DNA from: Strigamia acuminata
Taxonomy: Eukaryota; Arthropoda; Chilopoda; Geophilomorpha; Linotaeniidae
Length of the DNA stretch: 64,000 nt
Direction of reading: 5' to 3'
Assembly: GCA_949358305.1 (NCBI GenBank)
Contig: OX442314.1
Coordinates: 56,553,369-56,617,368, forward strand
Position 1 is the first letter of the stretch. Each line of letters opens with the position of its first letter. The position numbers and the translations under genes are program-made. Below are positions 53,196-62,692 of the stretch, in pieces. The notes under the pieces are model-generated. The model had not been told where the DNA came from. It ran no database searches and saw only the letters and a list, made by a program, of their open reading frames with translations.

Positions 53196-54785
53196 GTGCA
53201 TGTTGAAATTCGCCATTGGAAACGCAAAAACGTGACCAATGGCGAATATGTGTGTGCTGAATTTCGCCATTGGAAACGCAAAAACGTGACCAATGGCGAA
53301 TATGTGTGTGCTGAATTTCGCCATTGGAAACGCAAAAACGTGACCAATGGCGAATATGTGTGTGCTGAATTTCGCCATTGGAAACGCAAAAACGTGACCA
53401 ATGGCGAATATGTGTGTGCTGAATTTCGCCATTGGAAACGCAAAAACGTGACCAATGGCGAATATGTGTGTGCTGAATTTCGCCATTGGAAACGCAAAAA
53501 CGTGACCAATGGCAAATATGTGTGTGCTGAATTTCGCCATTGGAAACGCAAAAACGTGACCAATGGCGAATATGTGTGTGCTGAATTTCGCCATTGGAAA
53601 CGCAAAAACGTGACCAATGGCGAATATGTGTGTGCTGAATTTCGCCATTGGAAACGCAAAAACGTGACCAATGGCAAATATGTGTGTGCTGAATTTCGCC
53701 GTTGGAAACGCAAAAACGTGACCAATGGCGAATATGTGTGTGCTGAATTTCGCCATTGGAAACGCAAAAACGTGACCAATGGCGAATATGTGTGTGCTGA
53801 ATTTCGCCATTGGAAACGCAAAAACGTGACCAATGGCGAATATGTGTGTGCTGAATTTCGCCATTGGAAACGCAAAAACGTGACCAATGGCGAATATGTG
53901 TGTGCTGAATTTCGCCATTGGAAACGCAAAAACGTGACCAATGGCAAATATGTGTGTGCTGAATTTCGCCGTTGGAAACGCAAAAACGTGACCAATGGCG
54001 AATATGTGTGTGCTGAATTTCGCCATTGGAAACGCAAAAACGTGACCAATGGCGAATATGTGTGTGCTGAATTTCGCCATTGGAAACGCAAAAACGTGAC
54101 CAATGGCGAATATGTGTGTGCTGAATTTCGCCATTGGAAACGCAAAAACGTGACCAATGGCAAATATGTGTGTGCTGAATTTCGCCGTTGGAAACGCAAA
54201 AACGTGACCAATGGCGAATATGTGTGTGCTGAATTTCGCCATTGGAAACGCAAAAACGTGACCAATGGCGAATATGTGTGTGCTGAATTTCGCCATTGGA
54301 AACGCAAAAACGTGACCAATGGCGAATATGTGTGTGCTGAATTTCGCCATTGGAAACGCAAAAACGTGACCAATGGCAAATATGTGTGTGCTGAATTTCG
54401 CCGTTGGAAACGCAAAAACGTGACCAATGGCGAATATGTGTGTGCTGAATTTCGCCATTGGAAACGCAAAAACGTGACCAATGGCGAATATGTGTGTGCT
54501 GAATTTCGCCATTGGAAACGCAAAAACGTGACCAATGGCGAATATGTGTGTGCTGAATTTCGCCATTGGAAACGCAAAAACGTGACCAATGGCAAATATG
54601 TGTGTGCTGAATTTCGCCGTTGGAAACGCAAAAACGTGACCAATGGCGAATATGTGTGTGCTGAATTTCGCCGTTGGAAACGCAAAAACGTGACCAATGG
54701 CGAATATGTGTGTGCTGAATTTCGCCGTTGGAAACGCAAAAACGTGACCAATGGCGAATATGTGTGTGCTGAATTTCGCCATTGA
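53196..54785. repeat. 54-bp hairpin satellite, 29 units
   Basis: Each unit is 11 + 16 + 11 + 16 bases: TTCGCCATTGG, a 16-base A-rich spacer, CCAATGGCGAA (the perfect inverted complement), and a 16-base TG-rich spacer. Each 11-mer can pair with either neighbour at equal distance. Variants GCCGTTGG and GGCAAAT mark a higher-order repeat of four units (216 bp), seen three times in a row (units 15-26). Since 54 is a multiple of 3, open frames of 529-616 codons run on both strands; these are artefacts. Confidence 0.95.
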
Positions 54786-54821
54786 AAAGGGTTTTGCGTT
54801 TCCAATGGCGAATTGAAATTG

Positions 54822-54850
54822 AACGAGCCGAGTGTGTATTTAAAGTGCTT
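54822..54850 (+). promoter_or_regulatory. Shared AACGAGCC..GTGTATTTAAA element, copy 1
   Basis: AACGAGCCGAGTGTGTATTT followed by AAAGTGCTT. A near copy is at 62478-62506. TATTTAAA is TATA-box-like. Both copies lie just after palindrome-rich DNA. Function unknown. Confidence 0.4.
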
Positions 54851-55093
54851 GGTTTGCTTGGTTTGTTTAAACTGGTCGACTGATTTATTTAGGAAGTTCT
54901 GCTGTTTAAATAAGACGAATTAAACAGAACGTTGAGTGGACGTGATTCCCTAAAGCAAACGAACTGTGGACGTGATGCCAGGCGAGAGGTGACCGGATGT
55001 CACAGTGCTAAAGCCAATATTGGCCTAACATTGGTAGGCTACAAGAACGTATTGCTAGCTGATCCGCAACAGTACCAATCGATTTTTACACAT

Positions 55094-55372
55094 GCCGCAT
55101 TTTCGCGATCGAATACAGCTAAACATCCGCCGTATTTGGGCGATCGAATACAGCCAAACACCCGCCGCATTTGCGCGATCGAATACAGCTAAACACCCGC
55201 CGTATTTGGGCGATCGAATACAGCCAAACACCCGCCGCATTTGCGCGATCGAATACAGCTAAACACCCGCCGTATTTGGGCGATCGAATACAGCCAAACA
55301 CCGGCCGTATTTGGGCGATCGAATGCGGCGGATGTTTGGCTGCATTCGATCGCGCAAATGCGGGCAGTGTTT
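55094..55372. repeat. 35-bp tandem repeat with inverted end
   Basis: Units of the form GTATTTGGGCGATCGAATAC + AGCCAAACACCCGCC alternate with GCATTTGCGCGATCGAATAC + AGCTAAACACCCGCC, giving a 70-bp dimer, with about six units. The last 50 bases repeat the motif in reverse complement (GGCGGATGTTTGGCTGCATT, CGATCGCGCAAATGCGGGC). Each unit contains the palindrome CGATCG. Confidence 0.85.
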
Positions 55373-55420
55373 GGTCGGTTCTCAGGTCTTTAAAAAATAA
55401 ATAATAATTTAAATAGATAA

Positions 55421-55488
55421 TCAAAAACTTGATTATCGGTTTTTAACTCGTTCAAAGTTAAAAACCAATTCTGTAATCAAGTTTTTGA
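55421..55488. repeat. Long hairpin TCAAAAACTTGATTA..
   Basis: TCAAAAACTTGATTA and GGTTTTTAACT are followed after a 7-base loop by AGTTAAAAACC and TAATCAAGTTTTTGA, with one 7-base bulge. Arms of about 26 bases. Probably a small palindromic element. Confidence 0.7.
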
Positions 55489-55772
55489 AATCGGATTTTT
55501 GTAATTTAGAATTGAATGCGCCTAATTTATTTTGATTTAACATGGTTATTATGAAGATTTTTAAAAAGTACACAATAGCTGCATTCAAAAGTCGTTTAAC
55601 ATCACAAAACATACACATCTACAACATCTTTTATCACAAATTATGGTGTATTTATAATGTATACCGGTACTTATAATTTTTTTTAAATATTTTAAATATG
55701 TGCATTTAATTATTGTAAAGTGTCATGTAAAGCTGTTTTAGCTGCATAGCATAGCACAACACCACCACCCAT

Positions 55773-56072
55773 TGTGGAAACTGGCGGTTTCCAAAGTGAA
55801 ATAATTTAGTTGAGTGTTTTGACCACCGTGGCGCAAGTGGAAAAGTTCACTTGTGACCCGGATCTATATTATTGGAATTTAAGGATTAACTTAATCCTCT
55901 TGTTTTATATATCTAAAATTTTGAATAAAAACTCACTGTCTTTTCAAATGTAACCTTGTCTACATCGTTTCTTTGAGTCTACAACAAACTTCGATCCGAA
56001 TCCGACTCCATCCGTCGTTTTAACAAGTTTTAGGAGTGTTTCATTTATACAAGTTGCTCGTGCAACGTCTCA
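55773..56072 (+). repeat. BEL/Pao 5' LTR
   Basis: TGTGGAAACT…CGTCTCA, 300 bp. AATAAA near 55922. The ends carry TGCTCGTGCAACG. Confidence 0.93.
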
Positions 56073-56090
56073 TGGTGCCGAAACCCGGGA
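56073..56090 (+). promoter_or_regulatory. BEL/Pao primer-binding site
   Basis: TGGTGCCGAAACCCGGGA directly follows the LTR. Starting with TGG, it is complementary to a tRNA 3' end (…CCA); I do not assign the tRNA. Confidence 0.75.
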
Positions 56091-56121
56091 AACATTTTTG
56101 AAAACGAACCAGAACGCGAAA

Positions 56122-59100
56122 ATGGACGATTTGGCAAGAAGTCGTGCACAAAGGGAAACACAGAGAAGGAGCGTGCGTGCGCTTTTTGCGAAATTGAAGA
56201 AAGAAATGGCCGAGGATCCCCTCAACGAGGTACGATTATTATGCATACAAGCCCAACTAATCACAAAACGTTTGAAAATCGATAAACTGGACACAATAAT
56301 CGCCGACGGGATCACCGACGTGAACGAGGTGGACCAAGACGAATTCGAAGCGGAAGAACTACAAGACGAGATGACCGCCGCCCGAATCACACTCGAAGTC
56401 GCCTTGAAAGAACTCGCGCAAATGAAACAAACACCACCACAACAACCACCGCAAGTACCACTCGTAAATATACCACCAGTTAACCCTCTTTTCGTTCCAC
56501 CTGTGCAAAACCCAAACCCAATTCAACCGCAATGTGCAGTGATGAAACTGCCGAAGCTCGAGGTCGCCAAGTTTAAAGGCACGCCGGAAACCTGGACGGG
56601 GTTCTGGTCCGATTTTGAATTGAGCGTGCACAACAATACAGCTTTACCCAAAACCGCCAAGTTTGTGTATCTGCGCTCACTCGTCGAGGGACTCGCAGCA
56701 AATGCAATTAGCGGGCTCACCGTGACGGAACTCAACTATGACACTGCAATAGAACTTTTAACTAATCGTTTTGGTCAAAAAGAACAGATTGTAGGTGCAC
56801 ACATGGCAAAACTCCTCGAGATGCAACCAGTGAAACGAGCGGAGGATATAACGGCGTTACGGAAGCTGTACGACTTTTGCGACCTCCACATCAAAAGTCT
56901 CGAGAACCTCGGCGTACCTGCGGAAACCTTTGGACCATTGTTGTGCCCAATATTAGCGCGTGCTGTACCAAACAGTATCCAGCACGATTTTGCGCGTCCA
57001 CGAGGAGATGCGCCGTGGAAAGTAAAAGAATTTCTTGATTTCTTCAGATTCGAGGTCGCGATGAGGGAGCGTACGGAAGCCGCAGACAAAACCAATAATA
57101 AAACACAAGAATCGACGGAAGCTCCGAATACCAGAAAGGAAGAAGTGAAGAAAACCAATTACAAGTCTAATAATCACAGTTCCGCTTCAGCCCTCTCCAA
57201 CATTGTCTACAAATGCACGTTTTGCGAGAAAGAAGATCACAAGAGTCCAGACTGTCCGTTGTCCGTGGAGAAACGAAAGGAAGCGTGTTTCAAGGCCCGA
57301 CGTTGTTATCGATGCTTAAAAGAGAATCATCAGGCTCGCCAATGCAACACCCGATTTAAATGCCGAAAATGTGAGCAGAAACATCACACGTATTTGTGCG
57401 ACAAAGAAGACACGAAGAAAACAGAAACAACTTTAACTTCAGCCGTACAAGAGTCTACAGCTATGGAAACCGTGATGTTCCTGCAAGTCGTCGTTCTGGA
57501 AGCCAACGGAAGCAACAAGAAAAGAAAAGTCCAGTGTTTTTTGGATGGGGGATCACAAAGAAGTTTCATCACAGAAAAACTGTCGCGCGAATTACAACTG
57601 GAAAAAACTGGAGAACAATCCCTCGCCCTCTTGACTTTCGGATCCACTGAGCCAACAATTACAAAAAGGAAAAAGGTGAAATTGAGTTTGAATAACTGTG
57701 AAAATAGAAATTGTAGTTTAGAGATCGAAGCCCTCGAATCACCTTGGATAACGCCGACCCTACATGGAAAACCAGATGAGCAGGTGATGGAAAAGTTAAG
57801 AAAATTCGATATTAAACTAACCCACGATAGCAACATTCAACGAGACGATGGAGTGTCCATTTTGATCGGCGTCGACAACTTTTGGCGCGTTACAACGGGA
57901 AAACAGCAGCGTATCGACGAAAATTTGATGGCGATCGAAACCATCTTTGGTTGGACACTGCACGGATCAGCTGGGAAGACAGAAACAACAATGTCATCTT
58001 TGGTGCGGGTAAATAAAGTGATTGTTGCCGATAATACAAACGAACTTTTAGAGAAATTTTGGAACTTGGAGTCGATTGGGATTCGTCACGAGACTATGGA
58101 ACCGGGAATCGATGAAGTGGACACGTTGAAACGCTTCAAAGACCAGATTGAGTGGGTGGATGACCATTACGAAGTGGGATTCCCGTGGAAGATCGACCGC
58201 AAAGAATTGAGCGACAATCGAGATGTCGCAAAAAAGCGTTTGTGGAGCTTAATTAACCGTTTCCGAAAAAATCCCAAATTGTATTTAGACTATAAAAAAG
58301 TGATCGACGAACAACTCGCCTCCGGAATCTTGGAAAAAGTTCCGAAGAACTCGAAACCAGACAACCCGTATTATATCCCTCATCGACCAGTAATTGACGA
58401 AACTCGAGCCACAACAAAGCTAAGGATTGTGTATGACGCGTCGTCACACGCAAAAGGATGTTTATCGCTAAACGACTGTCTGAGTAAGGGTCCGAATATG
58501 TTACCTCATCTAATAAACATTGTTTTGAAGTTCCGAACCGGCAAATACGGCGCAATCGGCGACATCGAGAAAGCCTTCCATCGAATACATCTCAAGACGG
58601 ACGAACGAGACGTCACACGACTTTATTGGATTGAGGACGGGTGGAACGGTGAAGAGTCGGTAAAACTAATTGAATTACGCCAAACTCGAGTTCCATTTGG
58701 GACAGGACCCAGTCCATTTTTACTAAATGCAACAGTAAAAGAACACGTCGACAAGTTTGAAGACCAATACCCGGACACATGCGACAAGCTGAAAGAAGAC
58801 TTGTATGTAGACGATTTTGTAACAAGTATTGACAATTCGAACAAGTTAATTCAAATTTATGATGAGAGTCGTGAGATTTTGCAAGCCGCGAACATGAAAT
58901 TAACCAAATGGAAGTCGAATGATGTGAAATTACAAGAGAAAATTATACGAGATGACCCAGATTGTGACGTGACAGTTTTTCAAAAGAAAACTAAGGTTTT
59001 GGGGGTAGTTTGGGATATTGAGTTAGATAAATTGGGATTAGACATTAGTGCATTGATTAACGAGATTAACTTGACCAAATACACCAAGAGATTTATTGTA

Positions 59101-61401
59101 AGAATTACCGCCATGATTTTTGACCCGTTGGGAATGGCAAACCCCTTTGTGATAACTGCTAAAATTATTTTTCAGGAACTTTGGAAATTAAATGTTGGGT
59201 GGGATGACGTCATTCCAGAATATGTGAAGATAAAATGGGAAAATTGGTATGTTCAGATACCCTACCTCGAAAATTTAAATTTAGAGCGCAAATTATTAAA
59301 TTGGGGAGGAAATTGTGGGAAAAGGATTCACATCTTCTGTGATGCCAGTCCGAGAGCGTATGGCGTAGTAGCCTACACTCGAGTTCTGGACGAAACAAAT
59401 ACTGTTAATGTTGATTTTATCATTTCCAAGTGTAGAGTGGCGCCTGTAAAGGAACTAACATTACCAAAGCTGGAACTGATGGGCGCGCTACTGGCAACAA
59501 GACTGATTCCAACATTGAAAGCGACTCTTGGGTGTGAAGATTTCACAATTTGGACCGATTCCAAGATAGTTTTGCACTGGATCCGCGACACCAAAAACCG
59601 ACCAGCGACATTCGTGTACAATCGTGTACGAGAAATTGTCGAAAATACATCGAGAGACGATTGGCGCCACTGCCCAGGGAAAGATAATCCAGCCGACCTG
59701 GTTACGAGGGGAGTGAACGTAAAACAGCTCACCGAAGAACCATTTTGGTTGAAAGGACCGGCGTGGCTTGCAGACAACGAATCGAGATGGCCAAATGAAG
59801 ACGTGAACGTGAATCCAATCATCGAGGACGACGAAGAAGAAGTAAAAGTGACATTAATAACAATTGCAGAACCAGACATCGATTACACTCGATTTAGCAC
59901 TTGGAAGAAATTAAAAAGAGCCACCGCTTGGACGTTTCGATTCATAACAAATCTGAAAACGAAAACTCGAAATGGTGAACCGTTAACAAACAACGAACTG
60001 AAACTAAGTGAACAATATTGGGTGAAATACTTGCAGCAAACCAACTTCGGAGATGAACTTAAACAATTAAAAAACAAAAAACTGTTGCAAAAAACCTCGC
60101 TAATATTTAAACTTGCGCCTATTCTAGATGACAACGAAATAATTCGAGCAACCCACAGATGGCAACTGGCAGACATGCCTCGAGACGTTCGAGAGCCCTG
60201 TATTCTTCCTCATTCGCACCCGATTACCAAACTAATCATACGTGGTGAACACGAGAGATTACTCCACGGTGGACTGGCCGACACACTAGCCAGTTTTCGA
60301 GAGCAGTTTTGGGTATTACGAGCGCGAAAAACCATCAAGAGTGTGATCAACAAATGCGTGCAGTGCAGGAAAGTACAGGGGCGGCTGGCTAAAGAAAAGT
60401 GGGGTTTACTGCCTGTGGATCGAATTACACCTTGTGAACCTTTTGCAATTTGTGGTATTGACTTTGCCGGACCTCTCTACACCAAGTTAGGAGCAAAAAC
60501 GTATATTGCGCTGTTCACATGTGCAGTCACGAGAGCAGTCCACCTTGAGTTAGTTTCGAGTTTGTCCACCGAACGTTTCATAGATGCAATGAAGCGTTTT
60601 ATTTGTCGGCGAGGAATCCCGAAAACGATATATTCCGATAATGCGAAAACATTTATACGAGCAGATAAGGAGTTGAATTTATTTTTAAAAAGTTTGCCAG
60701 AAGACCAATTTCAGGGATTCGTTACGGAGAAACAAATTAAATGGAAGTACATAGTTGAGACCGCACCTTGGTGGGGCGGTTTCTGGGAACGCATGGTGCG
60801 TTCCGTAAAACTTACATTGAAGAAAACGATCGGGAAAAACTCGCTTGACTACGAAGGACTTGTTACGATTTTGGCAGAAGTTGAGGCCGTTGTAAATTCG
60901 AGGCCTTTAACCTATGTGTATGATAATCCTAGTGAGCAATTACCCCTTTCCCCTTCTCATTTTTTAATAGGAAGACGAATATCATTCCTGCCAACACTAC
61001 AGAAGTATTCAACCGGCACGGGATCGAAGGAAATTGTTTTGAGAGCGTGGAAATATCGTCAGACGTTGCTGAGTCGGTTTTGGGATCGTTGGACCAAAGA
61101 ATACCTCATTGAGCTTCGACAACATCGTGGAAATACAAGTCAAACGAAATTTGATGTTGGCGACGTTGTCATCATCGAAGACCAGAACAAACCGAGAATG
61201 ACGTGGAAGCTGGGTCGCATCACCTCCGTGAAGGAAGGACGAGACGGTTTGATTCGCTCCTGTGAAATTCGGATGTCGAATGGAACTCTGCTTCGAAGAC
61301 CCATCCAGAGACTGTGCAACCTCGAAGTAGAAACCGAAGTTCCAGTCCGCCGGGACGGGGGGACTGTGGAAACTGGCGGTTTCCAAAGTGAAATAATTTA
61401 G
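56122..61401 (+). CDS. BEL/Pao gag-pol polyprotein
   Basis: About 1759 residues from ATG 56122 (the frame is open back to TTG 56098). Gag: coiled coil, Pro-rich linker, then MKLPKLEVAKFKGTPETWTG and FWSDFELSVHNN (BEL/Pao gag domain, about 140-315). Zinc knuckles CTFCEKEDH, CYRCLKENHQARQC and CRKCEQKHH (about 364-425). A17-type protease CFLDGGSQRSFITEKL (about 473). Reverse transcriptase LRIVYDASSHAKGCLSLND, GDIEKAFHRIHL, and catalytic LYVDDFVTS (about 893). RNase H IFCDASPRAYGVVAYTR, LPKLELMGALLATRLI, WTDSKIVLHWI. Integrase HERLLHGG, CVQCRKVQG, CGIDFAGPLY, YSDNAKTF, and PWWGGFWERMV with AEVEAVVNSRPL, then a C-terminal DVVIIEDQNKPRMTWKLGRI module. Order RT, RNase H, IN. No lesions seen. The stop lies 37 bases inside the 3' LTR. 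Confidence 0.95.
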   Translation: MDDLARSRAQRETQRRSVRALFAKLKKEMAEDPLNEVRLLCIQAQLITKRLKIDKLDTIIADGITDVNEVDQDEFEAEELQDEMTAARITLEVALKELAQMKQTPPQQPPQVPLVNIPPVNPLFVPPVQNPNPIQPQCAVMKLPKLEVAKFKGTPETWTGFWSDFELSVHNNTALPKTAKFVYLRSLVEGLAANAISGLTVTELNYDTAIELLTNRFGQKEQIVGAHMAKLLEMQPVKRAEDITALRKLYDFCDLHIKSLENLGVPAETFGPLLCPILARAVPNSIQHDFARPRGDAPWKVKEFLDFFRFEVAMRERTEAADKTNNKTQESTEAPNTRKEEVKKTNYKSNNHSSASALSNIVYKCTFCEKEDHKSPDCPLSVEKRKEACFKARRCYRCLKENHQARQCNTRFKCRKCEQKHHTYLCDKEDTKKTETTLTSAVQESTAMETVMFLQVVVLEANGSNKKRKVQCFLDGGSQRSFITEKLSRELQLEKTGEQSLALLTFGSTEPTITKRKKVKLSLNNCENRNCSLEIEALESPWITPTLHGKPDEQVMEKLRKFDIKLTHDSNIQRDDGVSILIGVDNFWRVTTGKQQRIDENLMAIETIFGWTLHGSAGKTETTMSSLVRVNKVIVADNTNELLEKFWNLESIGIRHETMEPGIDEVDTLKRFKDQIEWVDDHYEVGFPWKIDRKELSDNRDVAKKRLWSLINRFRKNPKLYLDYKKVIDEQLASGILEKVPKNSKPDNPYYIPHRPVIDETRATTKLRIVYDASSHAKGCLSLNDCLSKGPNMLPHLINIVLKFRTGKYGAIGDIEKAFHRIHLKTDERDVTRLYWIEDGWNGEESVKLIELRQTRVPFGTGPSPFLLNATVKEHVDKFEDQYPDTCDKLKEDLYVDDFVTSIDNSNKLIQIYDESREILQAANMKLTKWKSNDVKLQEKIIRDDPDCDVTVFQKKTKVLGVVWDIELDKLGLDISALINEINLTKYTKRFIVRITAMIFDPLGMANPFVITAKIIFQELWKLNVGWDDVIPEYVKIKWENWYVQIPYLENLNLERKLLNWGGNCGKRIHIFCDASPRAYGVVAYTRVLDETNTVNVDFIISKCRVAPVKELTLPKLELMGALLATRLIPTLKATLGCEDFTIWTDSKIVLHWIRDTKNRPATFVYNRVREIVENTSRDDWRHCPGKDNPADLVTRGVNVKQLTEEPFWLKGPAWLADNESRWPNEDVNVNPIIEDDEEEVKVTLITIAEPDIDYTRFSTWKKLKRATAWTFRFITNLKTKTRNGEPLTNNELKLSEQYWVKYLQQTNFGDELKQLKNKKLLQKTSLIFKLAPILDDNEIIRATHRWQLADMPRDVREPCILPHSHPITKLIIRGEHERLLHGGLADTLASFREQFWVLRARKTIKSVINKCVQCRKVQGRLAKEKWGLLPVDRITPCEPFAICGIDFAGPLYTKLGAKTYIALFTCAVTRAVHLELVSSLSTERFIDAMKRFICRRGIPKTIYSDNAKTFIRADKELNLFLKSLPEDQFQGFVTEKQIKWKYIVETAPWWGGFWERMVRSVKLTLKKTIGKNSLDYEGLVTILAEVEAVVNSRPLTYVYDNPSEQLPLSPSHFLIGRRISFLPTLQKYSTGTGSKEIVLRAWKYRQTLLSRFWDRWTKEYLIELRQHRGNTSQTKFDVGDVVIIEDQNKPRMTWKLGRITSVKEGRDGLIRSCEIRMSNGTLLRRPIQRLCNLEVETEVPVRRDGGTVETGGFQSEII

Positions 61402-61664
61402 TTGAGTGTTTTGACCACCGTGGCGCAAGTGGAAAAGTTCACTTGTGACCCGGATCTATATTATTGGAATTTAAGGATTAACTTAATCCTCTTGTTTTAT
61501 ATATCTAAAATTTTGAATAAAAACTCACTGTCTTTTCAAATGTAACCTTGTCTACATCGTTTCTTTGAGTCTACAACAAACTTCGATCCGAATCCGACTC
61601 CATCCGTCGTTTTAACAAGTTTTAGGAGTGTTTCATTTATACAAGTTGCTCGTGCAACGTCTCA
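61365..61664 (+). repeat. BEL/Pao 3' LTR
   Basis: 300 bp, same sequence as the 5' LTR by eye. Its first 37 bases encode the C terminus of the polyprotein. Confidence 0.93.
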
Positions 61665-61669
61665 CCCAT

Positions 61670-62303
61670 TCCAAACCGCTAAGGTTTTTACTGCCAACTT
61701 ATCACCACCAAAATAATACACTAAATCCTAAAACCGTCAATTTTTTTTCTATTTTTTTGGTAATTTTTGATGATTCTCTGTTATTTTCTGTTATTTTCGG
61801 TAATTTTTTTGTTGTTATTTGGTGTTACTTCAGGTTATTTTGATAATTTTCGGCTATTTTTTTTTTAATTTTTTAAAATTTTTGGATGCTGGTATTTTGG
61901 ATTATTTGCTGTAATTTTCTATTTTTCACATAACACACGATATTTGCTTTAACATCCACACAGATCCACATATGCCAGCATTGTAAAATTGTTTTTGCTG
62001 TTGAACAACGCTTAATTAAATCCATCGTCGTTAAAAGCATTTCCTTCGCCAATACGCCATAGCAAATAGTATGTGATCGCACATCTGAGTGTCTTTTTGC
62101 TCATCTAGCAAAATTGTTTAATTTGCATACAAATTGTAATTTAATGCGAATAAATATAATATTGAATTTTTTTTCTTAAATTAAGAGTATTTATTTATTT
62201 ATTGATTGGAACAAAACCGAATGAAATAATAAGATGTGACTGTACAAGAATGAAAAAACATTTAGCAAAGTTAAAAATGAACTAACGAACTAATAAAGCA
62301 TGA
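61670..62303. other. AT-rich stretch without recognised gene
   Basis: T-rich runs (TTATTTTCGGTTATTT-like, 61770-61870) and short open frames only. Nothing else supported. Confidence 0.4.
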
Positions 62304-62440
62304 TTGACCGTCAGCTGTTGTCATCCGACGGACGCGACAGTCTTCAGCTGACGGCCACGACATTCGACAGTTGACGGTCGACAGTCGACGTACGACGTCC
62401 GACGGCCGTCAGCCATCGACTGTCGACCGTCGCGCAGATC
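62304..62440. repeat. GTCGAC-rich palindrome cluster
   Basis: Dense nested inverted repeats: GTTGACGGTCGACAGTCGAC near 62371 pairs with the CATCGACTGTCGACCGTCG stretch near 62415, and CAGCTGACGG/CCGTCAG arms lie outside. Able to form a large cruciform. No ORF. Confidence 0.7.
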
Positions 62441-62477
62441 GAAAAGTGAACGAGGACACGGACAAATCATTTTCTCA

Positions 62478-62506
62478 AACGAGCCTAGTGTGTATTTAAA
62501 ACGCTT
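62478..62506 (+). promoter_or_regulatory. Shared AACGAGCC..GTGTATTTAAA element, copy 2
   Basis: AACGAGCCTAGTGTGTATTT followed by AAAACGCTT. Differs from 54822-54850 by a few bases, and again directly follows a palindrome-rich block. Confidence 0.4.
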
Positions 62507-62692
62507 ACAAAGTGAGTGGGAAATTTGAAGCACTTCGGAGTGTTGCGGTCAAGGAAGTTAAAGAGGCAAATAATGCACTAATTTCATGTTTTTATTCCAA
62601 TTTCGAATGAATTCTAGCAGTTTTAAATTGTTTATTGCGGTTTTAAAATATTGGAATATAATGTTTATTATGTAAAAAAAGAAAATGACATC

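Larger units (their letters stand above)
55773..61664 (+). mobile_element. Intact BEL/Pao LTR retrotransposon
   Basis: 300-bp LTRs (55773-56072 and 61365-61664) that read the same, with a 5-bp CCCAT target duplication (55768-55772, 61665-61669). A primer-binding site follows the 5' LTR, a single gag-pol ORF runs into the 3' LTR, and a purine tract (CGGGACGGGGGG) precedes it. No env. Matching LTRs and an undamaged ORF mark a recent, probably mobile copy. Confidence 0.95.

Noticed and set aside
53196-54785. CRISPR array (repeats with palindromic halves and regular spacing)
   Set aside because: The spacers are not unique: the whole 54-bp unit repeats, and the setting is a eukaryotic genome with no cas genes.
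53174-54805. Open frames of 529, 543 and 616 codons on both strands
   Set aside because: They are produced by the 54-bp satellite, whose unit length is a multiple of three and contains no stop in those frames. No real protein is indicated.
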